From contig JAIUJO010000144.1 of NCBI GenBank assembly GCA_023846275.1, forward strand, positions 811,001 through 875,000: a stretch of DNA of 64,000 nucleotides. Direction: 5' to 3'. The first letter of the stretch is position 1. Each line of letters begins with the position of its first letter. Source of the stretch: Vanilla planifolia. Taxonomy: Eukaryota > Streptophyta > Magnoliopsida > Asparagales > Orchidaceae. Shown one piece after another: positions 24,561 through 38,735 of the stretch. Under the pieces are notes generated by a model, which was not told where the DNA came from, searched no databases, and saw nothing but the letters and a program-made list of their open reading frames with translations. Position numbers and translations under genes: made by a program.

Positions 24561-27500
24561 TAAAATACTCAAAGTTTAATACTAATTTTCTCAAAATGGC
24601 AAAGTGTTTTTTACAATAATCAATTTCAAAAAATTATTGTAAGAAATAAAATATTTTGACAACAAAATTTATTGATCATAATGGTATTGATAATTTAGAG
24701 CCAATATATTGCATTTCCCAAATGTGAACCATAAAACTTTCAAATGATAAAAATAAAAATATTGATTGTAAAATTATTAAATTTTAATGTAAATAAAAAT
24801 TGAATAAATAAAACATATACATAGTGTTATTCATGTAAATAAAGAATTGAACATTTTAATACATTGAAGAAACCATGTCAAAACTAATTTTCTACATAAA
24901 TGAGTTAAATATTCAACGTTATTTATCTAAAAGGCATTTTATTATTACAAAGTTTCTACATAATTTCATATTTACCACCTTCTTTAACTATGTTACAACC
25001 TATTACTACTTACATTTTAGTAATAGTTTTTTTTCTTCGATGTATTTATTTATTTTTATTTGTAATAGAAATTTTTAATCAATTTAAAGTAAAATGATTA
25101 AGGGCTTCAATAAAATACATCAAACCTTTATAATAAATATGTTATTTTAAACTAAAAAAACCAAAATAGAATACAATTGAACAACAATGAAGAAGTGAAA
25201 ATCATATTATGAACTAATATTTGCAAATAGGTTAATTAAAATTAAAATATATTAGGAAAAATTAAAACATTAAAGTTAGGAAATACTATACATTTTTGAA
25301 TGCGCAAATGTTTGTGCAACTATATCATGAGAAAAATATTATGGTAACAAAATTAAACAAATTGATTATATATTAAAAATTTTAAATAATAATTACATAG
25401 TAACATAAGTATTGATAATAATTTCATGAACACATAAAACATAACACAACAAATACCAAAAAAAATTGAAATTTTTTAATTATTAAATTATTTTCAGAAA
25501 TGTTACAAAGTATTGTTCGAACATGTAATGTGAATGTAGTAAAAGCAAAAAAGGTTAAAAGTAGTAAAACACAAAAAAATTAAAGATTGTAGTAAATTAA
25601 AAGATAAAAATGAAGATTAATTTAGAGTTAAGGAGTATCCACTTCAAAAGGTATGAAGTACTTTTTACAAATTAAACAAGTTAAATGTAAGATTAAAAAT
25701 TATGTAAATATAAATAGAAAAAACCTAGTGAGATGTCTTTAAATAATATATTGTATATGTATTTTTATTGTAATTATAAAAATTTCAAGAACTTAAAAAA
25801 TAATTATATTATTATCATAATTAAGCTTATCCAGCATATTTTGAAAAATTATTATAAAAACAAAAAACTATAAAAACACCAACAAGCTTATGTATAAATA
25901 TTTGAAAAATAAAAAAAACTATTACCAACAAAATAGAAAAAATTAAATGTTCAAAATGTGTAGCGCATTAGTCAATATCAAATTTTCTTTGAAAGATAAA
26001 GTTATCTTTTTGTGAAGTATTGTTGCTAACCATAATAATTGTCAATTATGAATATTGATTGAAATATTTTTAGGACTTTTTAGTACTTAATTTATTGACT
26101 GCCTCAAATTTTTTTGTAATGTTTTGCCATTAAAATATCGATGTAGTAACATGTTTGAACTAATTTTTAAAAGAGTGAAAGCTTTTAGGTCACCTGAATT
26201 AAAATGATGACAAACTTATTCCTAAATTTTAGACTTTTAATCATCTTTTTATTATAGAAAAAATAATTTTCAAACTTTATTGCCACCATAATAACTCACT
26301 ACTACTTTTTTTTTGGTTAATTTTGATTTAGAATACAATATACAAACTAATATTATTATAAACAAATAATCATCCAATTTATTTAACAAAGCTAATTGCT
26401 CCCTTTGAATTTTCTCTTGTTCATTGATAATACATAAATTGTTATCCAAAAATAAAGTGAGCCATGACAATTATTTAATAAAAAAAGGCTCATGGATAAG
26501 AGATAGTATATTTTTGATATTGTATTACAAAATAAATCAACACCATACTTAATAAAGCATATGCATTTCAACAAAAAATGTCAATGGCATTGTCATGCAA
26601 CACAAAGCATTTTATTTTTGTTTTCATATTTATTTTTTTAATGTCAAACTTCTTACTATATAGAGGAACTCATTGAACTATATGTATTATCTTTGAAACT
26701 TTTAAATATTCGTTTTGATGATTGTTGAACTTTTGATGAGATTCTAATAATCATCCAAGAAAATTTTCAATCTCTTATTATATAGGATATGGAAAAAAAA
26801 TCTTAGCTCCATCTAATCACTTGATCAAATAATTAGATTTTTAATTAAATTCTACTTCCAAAAATGTTAACTATTTTTTGAGTTCCTTTGTTAATCTTCT
26901 AAATTTGCAAAAGTTACTCACAGAGCCCCATATATGTTTTGTAAGAAGTAATTTTAATTAATTAATCCAGAATAAAAAAGTGTTCACATAAGACACATGC
27001 CAAACTTCTTAATCAATTCTTCATTAATTTGTTGAAAAAATCAAATCCTTCTCCATCCTTCTTTGAATGAAATCTCCCTTATACTTTCACCTTAACTAGC
27101 ATAGGCACTATGTTTAGTTTGAACACTCCCACAATATGCCACCCCAATTGTGATATTATTAGGGGATTGAAATTTCTTAGGTAATAAATATAGTGATTTA
27201 GTTGAAGAACATAGTAATCATTTGAGTTCAACATTATTGTGACTTTTAGAATTTGCCATACACATTCATATGTTCTAAAACATTATTCAAAAATAATTTA
27301 AACACTTCCTAGATGTTTTTTCCATATAAATTCAACATTTTTTGACATAGCATATTTTAATAATTTTCTTACTATTTCTTGGTACTTAGTTATAAAAATC
27401 TCTTACTAACTAAAATATTATTATTGTCATTAGATTCTTTTTAATTTATTATCCCATCTTTAAAATTTTCCTCTCTTTTCAAGTCAATTTACACAATTGT

Positions 27501-28560
27501 CCCAATAGTCTTCTATAAATAAAATGCTAAAACAAATTTAAAATATACATTCTAAAAATTTAATGTTAAATTATGGATGAAAAATTATGAAGTTATTACA
27601 AACATGTCAAACATGATATAGCAAAAAAACATAATAATATATAACAAGAAAAATTTTGATTAGAAGATGGAAAATTTTAATGTTTTCAAAACATTTGTCT
27701 AACATAAATGGAAAATGCTTAACATAACCGAAAAAGATATAAAAGTTTAAATAGAAAACATCAAGATATTTAGTTACTTGAAATGCTTAGCTATATCTGT
27801 ATAAAAGTAATAATAAGAGTTTTACGAAAATTTATAACTAGTAAATGTTACAACATAGAAATGAGGAAGCCCAAAATAAAATAAAAAAAGTCATTAATAC
27901 TAAATTAATAACAAAAAGTTATTATATTACATGATAAAATAAACAACTCAATACTAATGCACAACATATCACATTTCCAAAAAAAAAAAAAAGTTGTTCA
28001 ACTATAAAAAATAAAAAGAAATGAACCACAAATGTCTTAGTGCAAGTGCATTTATAAAAGAATAAAATATTATTAAAAACAACAAAATTTGTTAACATTT
28101 GTGATATCAAGAATGTTTTACATTAAATTTGAATAACATATCATCAATAAAAGTGCAATATTAGAATCTATTTAATGAAAAAGCAAACTTTCCAATCGTA
28201 AAAATATCTTAACAAGAAATAAATAATATTTTTCAAGATTTACATACAAATGGATCTAAAGTTTTTTTCATGATAGTTTGAGTTATATTAGTATGTAACA
28301 AATTAAAACCCAATGTAGAAAAGTTAAAAATCATTATGATTACAAACAATTTATTAATATTTATAGCTAACAATATTAATTTTCTTGAAAATTAAAATCG
28401 TAAATTTCTTTGCATTAATGATCAAATCTACCAATTGTTTTAAATTTTTAACAATTTCATAAAAACAATCAAATGAAAAAAATTATGAAAAAATAAAAAC
28501 TATCTAAAAACTTAAAAAATTCGTAAATTTAGAAACCTATTTGAATATCTATAAATTTAG
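24560..28560. other. Extremely AT-rich DNA, no gene
   Basis: Long runs of A and T, poor in G and C, with only small chance frames and no recognised motif. It contains the left member of a 410-bp direct repeat (25060-25470). A homopolymer of 13 A lies near 27980. Scaffold-attachment-like composition is possible but cannot be shown by reading. Confidence 0.5.
25060..25470 (+). repeat. 410-bp AT-rich direct repeat, left copy
   Basis: Matches 31010-31440 in the same orientation. Anchors are GGCTTCAATAAAATAC against GACTTCAATAAAATAC, AATTAAAATTAAAATAT, and TTGATAATAATTTCATGA against TTGATAATAATTTTATGA. A weaker third relative lies near 60060-60200. It is too AT-rich to assign a family; an LTR or a MITE-like element are both possible. 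Confidence 0.6.
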
Positions 28561-31005
28561 AATTTTCTAAATCATATACAAAATTATCTAATTAGAAAAA
28601 GAAATTTATTGAAGGAATATCAATTAGATCATATCATATTATGTTTAGAATATTCAAAACATTAACTATACAATAAGAATAATTTTTTTTATAATAAACA
28701 AAAAAGTATTGTCATTATTTAAAATTAAATATTATATACTTAAAAAAAGAAAATTATGTTGATTAACAATTTTGGCTTTGAGAGAAAAATGGTGTAAAAT
28801 TGAAAAAAAATTTAACAACACAAAGGTTAAATACTTCTTTTTCAACTTATTACGAAATTCAAAGTCAGTGTTCCTTATTTTCAAAAGTTGAGTAAGAATT
28901 CTTGATTTGTTTGTAAAATTTCTGAAGTTAGAATGATGCAAATAAAAAGTTTTATAGCATCAAAACTTTTTAGCAATTCGATTTAACCAAGCTTGCATTC
29001 ACCTCCAAGTACTAGTTGAGGAAAATTAACAAAATTACAAACCTTCATCATAATGTACCAGATGGATCAAAATGATTATGAAATTTAATGTAATGATAAT
29101 ATGGTTTCGTATTCTTTTATAGTCAATGAAGTTAATAAAAAAGAATGTTTCATTGCCACACAAATTCAAAGAAATTTCCTTTGGTAAGTAAAAGTGAACT
29201 AATCATAGAGTCCAATAAAAACTTATCATGACATACGAATTTCAAAACTTTATAGAAAGTCTTTTCAAATAAAATGATTACATAGCCAAAATTAATGTTC
29301 GTATACTTTATTATTTATACAATTTATAATGTTAGTTATAACATTTCATATTACATAATAGGGACGTACAATACTTTAAAAAGTTTTGTTATTGTTTGAG
29401 TGATTTTTTATAATTTATAAATAAACTATATCTCATGATTTCTTTGAGTTTTATATGTACCTATTTTATATTTTGACTTCTTCCAAATGGAATAGTTTGA
29501 TGATGTTGATTAAGTCTTAGTAACTATTTGTACCATGCAATTTTAATAGATCTACTTGTTGGCCTAGATCAAATAGTTTGGCCCTCAAATTGCCTTTTTT
29601 CCTCCCATAGCTAATCGTAGTGTATCAAACATGGTCATGCAAAACATTTAGTCATACAAAGTTTTTCTTTTCAAAATAGAAATCTCATGTATAAATCTAA
29701 TGTAGTTCAATTAAGCAACAAGTTTCATTAATTTACAAGGTGGGGAAAATGCCTTATTTTAATGGAACACTTAGTTACTTGAGCATGTAAAATTATTTTT
29801 CCTTTCCTATTCCACACAAGGTTACATCCCCATATTTATTCAATAGCCTTGTTCTTCTAGTATTAATCATCTTCCAACACTACTCACCTATCACATCGAA
29901 AGGGAAACCTAGATGATCAATTATAATTATACTTAATTTTTTATTATCATCAAAATATGTTAGAGTATTGCTCATGAGACCAATAACCTCCTCTTTTTTG
30001 AGATAACTTACCATCTATGTTTAAGATAAATAATTGAATATCTCTAAGAAATGATTTGCTTGATTTTATCAAGTGAGGTAAGATTTGCAAGTAATAAAAG
30101 CAAATGGATGGGCTCTCCTTCACTAAAGGAACTACTCTTAAAACCAAGTTTGGTTTCTCGCTCTTTGTCATCAAAAAATAGTCTTCTAATACTATAAAAG
30201 AAATGTTAAATAAGAAGCTTTGTCAAGATGTGCATTAATTGCTTGTTGTTCACAACAAATTTAATGTATAGCTTATTTCATTGAACATTGTCCCTCATAA
30301 CATCATGCCTAACATGCATTTGTTTGGCATCATAGTACTAGGTAGGAATTTGAGTTAAGAAAATGACACTCATATTGTCATAATGTATGGAGAGGTTTTA
30401 CAAATGTAATCCCATATCATCTAATTTTGTTTTCAATCCGAAAATTTGTACAAGAAATTCCTCTAATGCTATACATTATGCTTCATTTGTTGCAAAAACA
30501 ATAGTTTCTTATTTTTCTACTAGATCATTAATTTAAGAGGTATCAAAGAAAGTGATTAAATTTCTACAATGACTTTCTATTGCACTATAGTACCAGTAAT
30601 ATCTTTGTAGATGCATCCCACAAATTATGACATAACTAAAATTTGGAATAGCGAAACACAAATATCTTTGGGTTAAACAAGTACTAAAAGATTTTTTTAA
30701 ATCTTCCAGATGAAGTCGTTTGGTGGTTTATTGAAATTAATCAAAAAGTGTCATGCTAAAAACCATGTCTGGTAACCTTATAATCAAGAATAGAACATGT
30801 CATCCATTAGTAAACCTTGAAATCTTTTTTCCTTTCTCATGTTTATTTAAACTATGCTTGGGACACTTGAAAGTAGAAATTGTTTTGAGGTTGCCAAGGT
30901 CTATCATTTTTAACTTCTCAGTTATATACTTTATTTAACATACAATGATACCTTTCTCGTCCTACTTAACATTCATTCCATGAAATAAGAAACCACACCC
31001 ATTTT
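28560..31005 (-). mobile_element. Decayed Ty1/copia relict R1
   Basis: Collinear with 60330-62830 over its whole length and in the same orientation. The minus strand holds copia pol remains: RT C-terminal region at about 30750-31005, RNase H at 30190-30500. The match stops at 31005, just inside the RT, where an AT-rich repeat begins, so the element lost its 5' part there. The part to the left of 29880 (no coding motif, conserved between both copies) is likely its 3' LTR, since the minus strand begins TGTTGGAAG there, a usual LTR start. Confidence 0.7.
30190..30500 (-). pseudogene. Copia RNase H fragment of R1
   Basis: On the minus strand FATNEA-CIALEE (about 30466-30502, with one stop) matches STTEAEY.A, and HYDNMSVIFL (about 30365-30395) matches the DN.SAI.L motif. 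QMHVRHDVMRDNV (about 30288-30325) matches the KHI.VRHH..RD.V motif, and a following ILTKLL matches ADI.TK.L. These are the landmarks of Ty1/copia RNase H in the correct order. Stops and substitutions make it non-functional. Confidence 0.78.
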
Positions 31006-31009
31006 TATT

Positions 31010-31440
31010 TTTTATTATTAATAGACATTTTTTTCATCAATTTAAAGCAAAACATTTGAGGACTTCAATAAAATACTTCAAAATTTTACTAAATCAATAT
31101 CATTTTTTAAACTAAAAATATTAAAATAGAGTAAAATTGAATAACTATGAAAAAGAGTAATGCATATTATAAAATAATATTGGAAAATAGGATAATTAAA
31201 ATTAAAATATTTAAGGAAAAATTAAAACATAAAAATTATGAAATATTATACTTTTTACAGTGCTCAATTAAATGTGTAGCTGTATAATGAGAAAAATAAT
31301 CTATTGACAAATATTTAAAAATAAATTATGCATTAAATATTTTAAATAATAACTTAATAACAACATAAGTGTTGATAATAATTTTATGATGACATAAAAC
31401 ATAAGACAAAAAACAACAAGTAAAAATTTGAAATGTCTGA
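31010..31440 (+). repeat. 410-bp AT-rich direct repeat, right copy
   Basis: Partner of 25060-25470. Its left edge coincides with the point where copia relict R1 stops matching its sister copy R2, so this repeat, or the element carrying it, replaced or invaded the rest of R1's RT. Confidence 0.6.
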
Positions 31441-34400
31441 TTTTGTAAGCTTATTTATTTAGGTGTTGGTCCTTGATGATAAGGCATTTTCTTGTATAAA
31501 CTTTCTCAATTTCAATGTTAACAAGAGTTTGAGATGATGCATGCATCTGCATATGTTATTTATGAACTAATTTTTTTTTCAAATAATAGAATTCATAAAC
31601 AACAAACAATAGAAAAAGTTTTATTCATCAAATCAAATTTTTTATTTTTGATTGACCTATTTTCTAGTATCAAATAATAGAAACTTGAGTCATGTTTTAT
31701 GGAAACATTGTCATAGTATTCTTTTTTGCATGTAATTCACTAGTGAAAGAAATCTTCAAATAATCATCAAGTGTTAACATTTCATATTTTCTTAAGTTAA
31801 TCATATCTCATTCCAAGATCATCAAGGTTTTGTTTCATGCATTGTACAATATTTCATACCAAAAAAACGTTTCTTCCTTTGTTTTTCAAATTTCTCATGC
31901 AATTCATCGACGGAGGAACATGATTCATCATAAAATAAAATATTTGAATTAACTACACCACATGAAGAACATTGACCTCGATCATAGGCAACTATGTGAG
32001 TAAGCTCCATTGTATTTGAGGGGCTCCTCCTTCACCTGCTTCTCTTCTCTTTCTTCTTCTTCATTTTTGACTTATTGACTTTTGCTTTTTTTTTCATATT
32101 AACCTTCTAACACATGCATAGCGTCAAAGAAAGTCCTTTGAACTAACATTTTAGTGCAAATTTCTTTTGATATTGCCAAAAAATATTATATCTTTTAGAT
32201 TAAAGTTATGTCCTTATGTTCATAAGAAGTATTCATATTATTGATATGATTTTTTCAAATATTATCCTCAACTTTAAATCAACATTATGGACAAAATAGT
32301 TGAAAAGAAGTTTACCAAAGATGAAAATTGTTCACTTATGAACATTGGTGGGAACTTGAGCATGCTCTCAAATGGGATTTTGCAAATTTAAAAATAAAAT
32401 AATATTTTTGCCATTAAAAGATCAGCTCTACGATGTTAAACCTCTGGAATAGAGAACTTCACCAATCAAAGCAACAAGCTCCTTTGGTACAACGTGATCA
32501 CCATTCTTTGATACCGAAGGAGGAGAATTGGGATTAATCAAATTTTTTGATAATCTGAAATCTTTCTTGATCTAGAATTTGTGCATTTTGGCTCATAAAA
32601 AGAAAATACGAAGAATGGAGCATCAAAATAAATCACTTAAAAGTTTTAACTATTCAACTGTTGAACCATGTTGAACATCTAACCCACAAAATTTTATAAA
32701 CAAGGCCATATAATCAATCCTTCACTTAACTTGAGTACAATAAGAAGGCTTTAGATCAACATTCTTTTATAAAAAAATGTGTTTCCAATCTTGTAACAAA
32801 AAGAATTCAAGAAGTATTAACGTCAATAACACACTTTACTCAAGGCCTTGGAGTAAATCCTTCCAATTTCTACTGACAAAAGGCCATACCATTGAACTAA
32901 ATGTTGTGGCACCATAACACCTCAATGTAAGGTTGCTAGTCTTCTGCCTATTGGAAAGTTTTTAGGTAGGATCTTTAATTGCTCACAAATAGAGCCAAGG
33001 GGTTTTTTAAGAATGTAATTACAATGAAATTGGTAAAATATTAACCCTAATTTAATTACATGGACATGCAATAAATATCACTAGAAATTTGAGATTAAAA
33101 GTTACAAATAAAAATTGTGAGTTTTTTATGATTTTGAAGGTATGAAAGTCATACGTTATAGTACTAAGAGAAATGTACTTGAACATAATCCAAAAATTAT
33201 ATTTCAATTTATGTCCCATGAAAGGCCAACCATTTAATGAAATCCCTCATACTTTTCTTTACCACAGTGTGGGAGAAAAATGAGGCCTATTTAAAGGAAT
33301 TTTAGTACTCAAAATTTCATCCAAATGGTTGTATGGCAATTGAGTAAAAATTTCTTTTCCATGATAATACACGAAAGTCTTCTTAGATTTCCTATTCTAA
33401 ACATATTGTTTGCACAACATACGCATACCTTAACATCACAAAAGACGTGTTGCACATGAACATTAATCTACCAATAGAAGCTATATCTAGAAGAGTATTT
33501 AACATACCAATTCCACTCACCAACAAGATCACACATCACATATCTCCTATGCATGTTGGCTTTGTACATTAGGCTACTAAGTAATACTACTCACTAGCAC
33601 AACCCATTCCTACATGAATGACTCTAACTACAAATCATACCAGGTATCCAAGGCCATGAAAGTTTATGTTTGATACTAAGTATTGTGTATCTTACCAATC
33701 ATGTATATTTCATAACATTATCAAATCAAATGTTTGCATTAGAATTAATCTTTTGTATAAAGTAAACTACCATTTTAACTTAATGTTAGTCAATTCAAAC
33801 AAGTGTCAAAATCAACAAGATGATTCTTAATATGAGATGTATCTATACTCTAACATATTAATGCTTTTTGAACTATACTACACAAGTGATGCTTAAGTAT
33901 AGTCAAATGATGCAATGATAAGTATGGCCTAATCTCAACATGAATATTTTGTATAACAAAGTTATTTTTATTGTCCGAATGGATTAATTATTATCTAAAT
34001 AACTTTACAACTGATATGATGAATAATAATGATATAATTAAGAAGTTCCATATGCAATCGATGAATCAGGACATTTAATAATATAACATATCAATTTAAT
34101 GTTGTCCTATAGAAACTTATCTAGTCTTGATGTACACATTTTACTAAAAGTTTCATCTTAATTCATGCACAAAAAATTCTTATGAATTATATTTATGTGC
34201 ATTTGTAAGCTCTTAGCTTTTGTAAGATAAGCATTAATACAATCTCTACTTTTTACCAACAATGATGTCCCATGGGATTCTTTGATACCAACCATTAGTT
34301 TAAGGTTATTTTGATAATTTTTGTTAGTTTGGAGTCGATGTCTTGTACATAAACCCAAGAAGGGGGAAAATTTTGAATTATTAGATTTTTGAAATATATT

Positions 34401-35290
34401 TGTAGAGAATTGCAATCGAACACCAAACTTTAAGACATAATGGTTAAAGCAATTGAAGATTCAAGAAATAGGAAAGATAAATATGTAGTAAATAGAAGGG
34501 CTGGCGAAATATGACATGTTTTTCTCAAACAATTCCATGGACTTTATCGATCCTTAAGTTACCAAACTTAAGCTTATTAGTGCCTAACGAATTCCTCATA
34601 AGCACAAATATTACCTTCATTTTCTTTTTCTAACAAAAACTAAGCCCTCATTTCTTTTTATGTTGTTAAAGAAAACCCTAACAAAACTCGACACTATGCC
34701 TTGAGTCATTCTTTCTTGTAAGTAAGCACTAGAGTGGGCCTTCCTTTCTCTTAATCTATCTAAGGAAATCAAGAGGACATGAAATATAAATCTAAAAATA
34801 AGGAAAATAATAAAATTTAAGGTATCCTTTTTTTGTGATATAAAATAATGAGTCATAACATAATGGTTGAATCACTTTTGCTAAAGAATATTTTCAAATT
34901 ATTTTATGAAGAATGTTGTGTTATTAGCTCTTTTAAGATATTTCAAAATGTACATCTTAGCTTTTGTAAAAACAAAATAGATTAAGAGAGTGAAGTATTA
35001 CTAAAGTCCATAAAAAAAAAGCAATAAGCTATTAACAGCATCTTATTTTTCTTAAAATTTAATAATTGAAATAAAAATTTCAAGTTGAGTATTAAAATAT
35101 ATACATTTTCTTTTACAAAAAGTAGTATTTATTGTAGTATGTATGTTAGTTTAGCATTAGAAAAAAATTGTTGACCTTATGTTCTCTTAAAGTTTAGTTA
35201 ATTGTTTGACCACAATGTGATAATTTATAAACCAATTGCTAAGCTCAGCATTATACATCTTTGTAAGTTCATTGTCCTTATTAGATAATT
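31440..35290. other. Unrecognised stretch
   Basis: No protein family or repeat partner recognised. Open stretches on the minus strand at 31822-32010 (62 codons, with a CSSC pair), 34158-34415 (85 codons) and 34617-34856 (79 codons) have no motif I know, and none is supported by a neighbouring exon pattern. A minus-strand piece near 32430-32530 reads open for about 35 codons, also without a match. Confidence 0.4.
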
Positions 35291-37543
35291 TACACTCTTC
35301 AACTTTTATTTTTTAAGTTCAAGAAACTATACTTTTTATTTTCCAACTAGCTTTTGAAAAAAACCTAGTCTTAGATCAAGTTTTATTCACATTCATTAAA
35401 ATATTTGATCTATGTTAAAAAATGTCATCATATTTAACTTGAAATTCCCATGAAATGGATTGTCTATCATGAAACAAAAAGTCAAGTTGTTGATCAACTT
35501 TTTTCTTTCTGGTGGATATAAAACTTGAATGATTTATAGTACACTACATTGAACATCACATGATTAATCAAGTTGTTTAATGGACCTCCAACAATTCTAC
35601 ATCCTAGAATTTGACTTGGTTAATGATTCTATTCTAACTAAGCGGTTCATTTCCCATAATATAGCCATTTAGGTTGTTAATTATATTATCAAATAGACAA
35701 TCCAAGTGAGATTCTTTTAGTAATTTTTGTTTACAAAAAGTTATTTTGTACTTATTCCATTTCAAAGATAGTTTTTTAACAAAATCTTGAATTTTTGAAG
35801 ATGAGATGTATTTATAAATACGAGTAATTTTTTCATTTGTAGTTTAATATTTTTATATACCAAAATTAAAGTTTTTTCTAACATTTTTAGCTTAAGGCTT
35901 TTCACTTTTCCTGGAATTTAAAGCTTTCATCTTAAGAAAGGTAATAGGTTTATATTCAATTCTTTTAATGATTAAAATGAATTATAAGTGCATCCTTGAA
36001 ATAAGGTGCAAGTGTAGTTCATGATAATTCTCCAATAAAAAATAATTTATCCATTACATATGTACTCACTAGAAAATATTATGCCTTGAACAAAAACCCA
36101 TGTCGGGCTCTAGGTTCTCAAGAATCTTCGACATCCTTGAGCTTATTTTATATCATTGATGTCTATTTTGCATGTTGTACTCAAGCATCACTTGACACGA
36201 TAGGATTGGAATCATCACCTATAACTTTCTAGTTTGCAAAATAAAAAAATCATGCATTAGATATACCATAAAATCACAAAAATAAGATACTTTAAAAGTT
36301 TGTTGTAGTTAAAATCATATTTAGCCTTTGGTCGACTTGGTGCAAAAGATATCAACATTTTGATAATGCTATATCTAAATGTGAGAAACTATTACAAAAT
36401 AGATTGTCCATAATAGCATAAGGCTACCTTAATATAAACACATAAAACTTATTAATACATATAACACTCAAAAGAGGGTGAGAAATAATTTTGTGAAAGT
36501 TTTCAAAATTCACACATTAAAAACTAATTTTTTTCAATTGTTGTGAATAATTTCACAAAAACAATACTGATAAATTTGGGAGACAAAATATGCAAAATGA
36601 AGTAGAAAAAAATTATTTTATATGTTTTGGCTCTTACAAAATAGCATGAACACCTACAACCAATGGAATTGAGCTTATCTTTCTAAAACCTTTCGCTCCT
36701 TTGTCATAGCCGGTGAAGAAGCCATCACTTTGTCTATCATATGTTTGGAGTTTAGGCATAATCCCCCACCTTGAGATATTGCTCAAACACTACAATTTCA
36801 ATGAGATATTTGTAAGGCTCGAACTACAACCTAAGTAGAATGATATGCTAAACTTATTTTAGCTCACAGATAATTGATATATGCTAAAGGTCAAGAAATT
36901 TGTTCAAGAAAAGGCTTATTGGATGGTGTTATAGTTCTAAAATTTTGAATATGAGGAATGTTGGGCAAGTAAAGTGTTTCATAAAGGCCAAAGACTTGCA
37001 CTAATTTTTAACATAAGGGATCACAAACTTGAGAAAAAATAGTTTTAAGAATCCATACCATGGATATTTGAATTAGTGGAGAAGTGGCAAGGTGCACACA
37101 TAAGTAAAGTTCTTAGAATTCCAAATAAGAAAATTACTCATTCACTTGGACAAACTAGAAAGTTGGACTTAGTTATTAATTTTCCCAAATTTTAAAATAA
37201 AGTGATTAAGAACTTTCTTGATTAATTGATGCCTTCATGATTGCTAGATAATGTTCTTAATCAAGAAATAAACTGTTAGACTTGTTGTATATGACACAAT
37301 GTTCTTAATCAAGATTAAAGACAACAACTTGTTACTTCATTCAAATTGTAATGCTTAAAGCAACGTTGACATGGCCATGTGGTTTGGCATGGGTAAGGGC
37401 AATAACTACTAATACGAGTGAAAATGTTAGTGGACTACGACAGATAGTAATGAAAAATAGCCTAAAACTCAATTTTATGCCTTTTATGTATGTTTTGACA
37501 AAATAATTTACTTCGACAAAATTATGAGATATTTTCAATGAGT
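35290..37543 (-). mobile_element. Gypsy relict G2, left half
   Basis: Collinear with 1720 to about 3500 of relict G1. Good anchors are the stretch ending in GATTCTTTTAGTAATTTT (35710 region against 2110 region), the block at 36040-36310 against 2410-2690, and 36640-36870 against 3010-3250. The match continues on the far side of the copia element at 46374, which shows both pieces were once one sequence. Coding strand is minus by analogy with G1. Confidence 0.65.
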
Positions 37544-37548
37544 TCTTG
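37544..37548 (+). repeat. Target site duplication, left
   Basis: TCTTG directly before the 5' LTR. The same five bases follow the 3' LTR at 46374-46378. Five bases is the usual target duplication for Ty1/copia integrases, and the perfect match fixes both outer ends of the element. Confidence 0.97.
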
Positions 37549-38188
37549 TGTTACACCCTTGTGTTTGATTAGTCAAGCATAAATGTGTATATTTTATTTG
37601 GGCTTGATTTTAAGTAAAATTATTACTAATTAATTAAATCAAGCCATGTATTTTAGATGTCTAAAATAATGGTCTCTAAGGGCTTTGAGGTCATGGCATA
37701 CTTCAAAGAAATTTGAGACATGCATAAGATTTTTTTTATAATTGAATTTCATTTTATTTCTCTTGAATTTGATGTCCAAACTTTGAGATTATGAGTCACA
37801 CTAGTAGTATTCATATTTAAAATATTATAAAGTTATTTAATATTGAATTTTGATTTTTGGGCCAAGCATATTTGACAAAATGTATAGACATTGGTATTTG
37901 ATTTTTTAATATTGCTTTGGAATTGTTTTTCATGAATTTGTTTTCATAGCTATTTAAATAATTATAATACTATAAGAATATAAAATTATCTTTATACACT
38001 TATATTCAAATTTTTGGCACAAAAATTCGTCAAAAATACCCTAAAACAGCTGAAGTCTCTGGAAAATGCACTGTAGCAATGGGTCGGTCGACCCGGCGTG
38101 ATAACAACCCATCTAGCTCTTTTAGAAATTAAAAATTTAATTTAAAAATAAAAATTTGGTTGACTCGAGAAGGCCGAGCCATGCCCGC

Positions 38189-38335
38189 CAAGAGGAGCTC
38201 GGCTAGGGCTAGTCAACAGTCAAATCAACAGTGCCTGGCTAAGCTAAGCCCGCCCAAAGCCCATCTAGAGGAGCTCGACTAGGTCAAACTACAGCGCGGT
38301 AAACAGTCAATGAACAATGCTTGGCTAAGTCAACC
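38189..38335 (+). repeat. Imperfect 70-75-bp tandem repeat in U3
   Basis: Two units, each starting GAGGAGCTCG and running through a GTCAACAGTCAA or GTAAACAGTCAA word and AACAGTGCCTGGCTAAG or AACAATGCTTGGCTAAG. The same pair is present in the 3' LTR at about 45171-45302. Confidence 0.8.
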
Positions 38336-38482
38336 CGAACCAGGTGATCAAGTCCTGGTCAAGGAAGGGGGGAGCGAACCCCAAAGAGGCTCGCAATGTA
38401 AACAAGGTGGATTTCTTATATAGCACTCCAACACTTCCGCATACGCAATGTGGGACTAAAAATCCCAGTTTCAGCCATCACG

Positions 38483-38735
38483 GGATCCAATGGCTCAGAT
38501 CAAGCCCGCCCGGACCCAACGCACAGGATTCATCCCGTAAGGTGAAATCTATGTCGTTCATCTTTGCGCCCGGATCCTACGCACGGGATTAAATCGCGTA
38601 AACGGTAATAGTGAGATTTAATCTGTGTCGTTCGATTACGCACCCAGATCCAACGCTCTGGATTAAGCCCGAACGATAAAATGCGTAAATCAATCTGCGC
38701 CATTCGTTTTTGGGCCTGGATCGGACGATGGCTGC
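38483..38735 (+). repeat. U3 tandem repeats upstream of TATA
   Basis: A core like CGGATCC-ACGC---GGATT recurs at 38511, 38571, 38645 and, shortened, 38716, with a partial unit at 38483. Spacings are 60, 74 and 71 bp. Between cores a word like AAATCTGTGTCGTTCG also recurs. The same array is in the 3' LTR (about 45443-45690). It lies 75-330 bp before the TATA box, where plant copia elements such as Tnt1 carry repeated enhancer boxes. Confidence 0.85.

Noticed and set aside
31822-32010. 62-codon minus-strand frame with a CSSC pair as a small gene
   Set aside because: No domain match, no flanking exon or promoter pattern, and length is within chance for this DNA.
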